A program made the translations under genes and the position numbers. From contig OENT01000013.1 of the NCBI GenBank assembly GCA_900239685.1, forward strand, positions 310,001-374,000: a stretch of 64,000 nucleotides of DNA, read 5' to 3'. Shown here piece by piece: positions 61,950-64,000 of this stretch. The notes under the pieces are model-generated. The model ran no database searches. It was given only the letters and a program-made list of their open reading frames with translations, and was not told where the DNA came from. Positions within the stretch are counted from its first letter, which is position 1. The number at the start of each line of letters is the position of its first letter. Origin of the DNA: Rotaria macrura (taxonomy: Eukaryota > Rotifera > Eurotatoria > Philodinida > Philodinidae).

Positions 61950-63366
61950 ATGGGTAATGTTCGTTCAAAGCAAAAATATACAGTTAATATTTCTGAAAGA
62001 TCGAAAAAATCCCACAATAATGAAATCGATGAGGTGATAAAAGAGAAAAGGGTAAACAGAATGTTATTTTTATTTCTTCTATGAAGTTATATTTGTCGAC
62101 AATGTTCTCGAAAAATCGAAATCAACGTTCATCAATAAAACAAGTTCCAACTACGGATCTACCTATTACATCAAAAAAAGATCGATCACCAGTGATGGCA
62201 ACGGCATCATCACAAATAAATTCAAATTTACTTTCTATACCTACGAACAGTACATCTACTCAAGCGACAACTCAAAGTAATGAAGAAGACTTCCGTGTTT
62301 AATTGTTCGTAGTAAATTAAATGTATGACGTTTCTATTTTAGAATCATTAAACACAACTACGTCGAATAATGGCAATGAAAGTGTTCGTCGTCGTTTTTT
62401 AAACCTTCTTCGTTTCACAACCAGTCGTCCATCGTCATCGGTACGATTTTCTCGTCCACGTGATACAAATTCTACTCAAGCATGTAAACAACAACAGCAA
62501 AATTTTTCTACTGTACCAATACATGATAATGGTTCTATAACATCATCGTTAGTTTTTGTGAAAGATGAACTAATTGAGTCCGTTGTTGCATCAGCTAATG
62601 AACATGTTATTAATATAATACCATCGTCAACAACGGTAACAACGAATCAGTTAAATGATAACAATCATCATGTGGAAACATGTGTTTTATGTTGTCATGA
62701 ATATCCATCTGAAGAATTTGAACGTTTAACTCTTTGTTCGCATTCATATTGTCAAATATGTTTAAAAAGTTATTTAAAATTGGAAATAACCGAAGGACGT
62801 GTTACACTTAATTGTCCACAAAGTGAGTGTCCTGAACGAATTCACCCAAGTGATATATCACGTATACTAGAGAAAAACCCGGATCTTATATTAAAATACG
62901 AACAATTCATGGTACGACGTGTTTTACAATCTATAGCCGATACACGTTGGTGTCCAGCACCGGATTGTGGGTTTGCGGTTATTGCATCGGGTTATGCGTC
63001 GTGTCCAGAAATTCAGTGTCTTAGACCAGGATGTAATACATCATTCTGTTATCATTGCAAAGCCGTATGGCATCCCAATAAAACATGTGAGGATGCAGCA
63101 AGAGAAAAAATACCGACAAAAATACGATCAGGTTCTTTTATAAGTCTTGCTTCGGCTCAACAGCGTGATGAAATCAAACAATGTCCAAGATGTCAAGCAT
63201 CTATTCTTAAAATGGATGATGGATCTTGTGTAAGTTGAAAAATTTTCGTTCAAAACAATATTTAATTTTCAGTTCATTGCTTATAGAATCATATGACGTG
63301 TCCAATATGTGAAGCCGAATTCTGTTGGTTATGTGGTCGAGAAATATCAGATTTACATTATTTGAG
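61950..63366 (+). CDS. RNF19: RNF19-type RBR E3 ubiquitin ligase, 5' part
   Basis: Four exons are visible: 61950..62051, 62087..62276, 62343..63229, 63287..63366; the last ends in phase 2 at a donor, so the gene continues past the window. RING1 starts near residue 210 (ETCVLCCHEYPSEEFERLTL ... CSHSYCQICLKSYL). The IBR has RWCPAPDCGFAVIASGYASC and CYHCKAVWHPNKTC. RING2 is CPRCQASILKMDDGSCNHMT ... FCWLCGREISDLHYL, with catalytic Cys393 in DGSC just at the exon 3-4 junction. RNF19 (dorfin) proteins accept ubiquitin from an E2 onto this Cys and are anchored by C-terminal membrane segments, which would lie in the missing part. The start MGNVRSKQ fits an N-myristoylation signal. Intron 1 is only 35 nt and is the least certain join. 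Confidence 0.88.
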
Positions 63367-64000
63367 GTAAATTGAATTGATTTGAGAACAAATTGTCAGC
63401 GTTTTGTTTGGCGAGTTCTACGAAAAATTCTGAAATATTCCGAATCTATATGTCTCAACTCATCGAATAAAATTGATCATGATGTACACCTATTGTATAC
63501 TGTATCATATGAGAGAGAAAGAAAACACAAAGAATCTAAAAGTGACATGATTTTTTCGTTTAATTGGTTTTCTTGATTGTATATTTGAAAGTTCGTGTAA
63601 CTTTTAGATTGTACACGATTTTGATTGGTAGTTTATGTGCCATAGAAACTCAATGTTTTCTTATTGCATTTGTTGATTTTATTGAAAAAGATTGTTTCAA
63701 CTGCAACGTGACAGGAATAGTTGGTGAACGTCAAGCATACCTTTTTGTTAAAACCCACGCTTTTTCTGACGTCATACTAATCCTTCTAAATAAGTTGGAA
63801 TGACTTTCACGTGTTAAAATTACCACTTATATGCTCTCCAAGTACAAATAGCACAGGCTTGAGACATAGTTCTTTGGAAAAGTGAAAGAAAAAGAAAGAC
63901 GTCATTTTTTTGTTTTCCAACAAAGTACAACATGTGAAAGAATGAATCGTGCTTGTAATGACTTGTTTAATGGTTTCTTAATGAAAAATAAGGAATTCTA
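63367..64000 (+). other. Intron of the RNF19-like gene, runs off the window
   Basis: Starts with donor gtaaat after ISDLHYL. The next expected exon (in the family SPSGCTFWGKKPW) is not found before the window ends. Two short frames here show no family resemblance. Confidence 0.6.

Noticed and set aside
1-64000. CRISPR array, bacterial operon or prophage
   Set aside because: No regularly spaced direct repeats, no operon structure; genes have spliceosomal introns and animal domains.
1-64000. tRNA or rRNA genes
   Set aside because: No cloverleaf or conserved rRNA segment was recognised by eye on either strand; a covariance-model scan would be needed to exclude tRNAs fully.
1-64000. Retroelement or other virus-like remains
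   Set aside because: No reverse transcriptase, integrase, capsid or long terminal repeats were recognised in any frame.

Overview
This window looks like AT-rich nuclear DNA from a small metazoan, most probably a bdelloid or close rotifer. The reasons are animal-specific genes (caskin, RNF19, TMEM231, NPRL2, FAM43), a standard genetic code, many introns of about 50-80 nt with a few of 1-3 kb, and genes separated by AT-rich DNA with no recognisable function. The rotifer assignment is an inference from this style and from the EB-module and B-box/SPRY-like proteins; no rRNA or marker gene is present to prove it.

Layout, left to right. 1-16 kb: a FAM43-like PID protein (+), the ciliary transition-zone protein TMEM231 (-), an inositol hexakisphosphate kinase (+) with a 3-kb intron, a 397-bp near-perfect inverted repeat centred on the only N of the window, and a rhodopsin-class GPCR (-). 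16-25 kb: the GATOR1 subunit NPRL2 in ten exons (+), a single-pass membrane protein with many EB-type cysteine modules (+), a possible short gene, and a B-box-like zinc-finger/SPRY-like protein (-). 25-34 kb: a decayed and then an intact paralogue of that protein, both also on the minus strand. 34-43 kb: a caskin homologue (ankyrin-SH3-SAM-SAM, nine exons) and a TLCD4/TMEM56-type TLC-domain protein. 43-48 kb: mostly non-coding, with two short coding-like relics on the minus strand. 48-54 kb: a cathepsin L-type protease (+), then a dead FAD-dependent monooxygenase gene (-) split by a 1,066-bp hAT-like non-autonomous transposon with an 8-bp target duplication. 54-59 kb: two unrecognised minus-strand genes, one coiled-coil, acidic and Arg-rich at its end. 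60-64 kb: a doubtful small gene and the 5' part of an RNF19-type RBR ubiquitin ligase that runs off the window.

The genes do not form a pathway or operon. They are independent housekeeping, signalling and ciliary genes. Many gene models were assembled here by joining exons at GT/AG sites whose phases match and whose joined protein follows the known family; each join is stated in the entry. I did not find a convincing new biological system. The most unusual structures are the long palindrome, the transposon-split monooxygenase, the B-box paralogue cluster and the unexplained coding relics.
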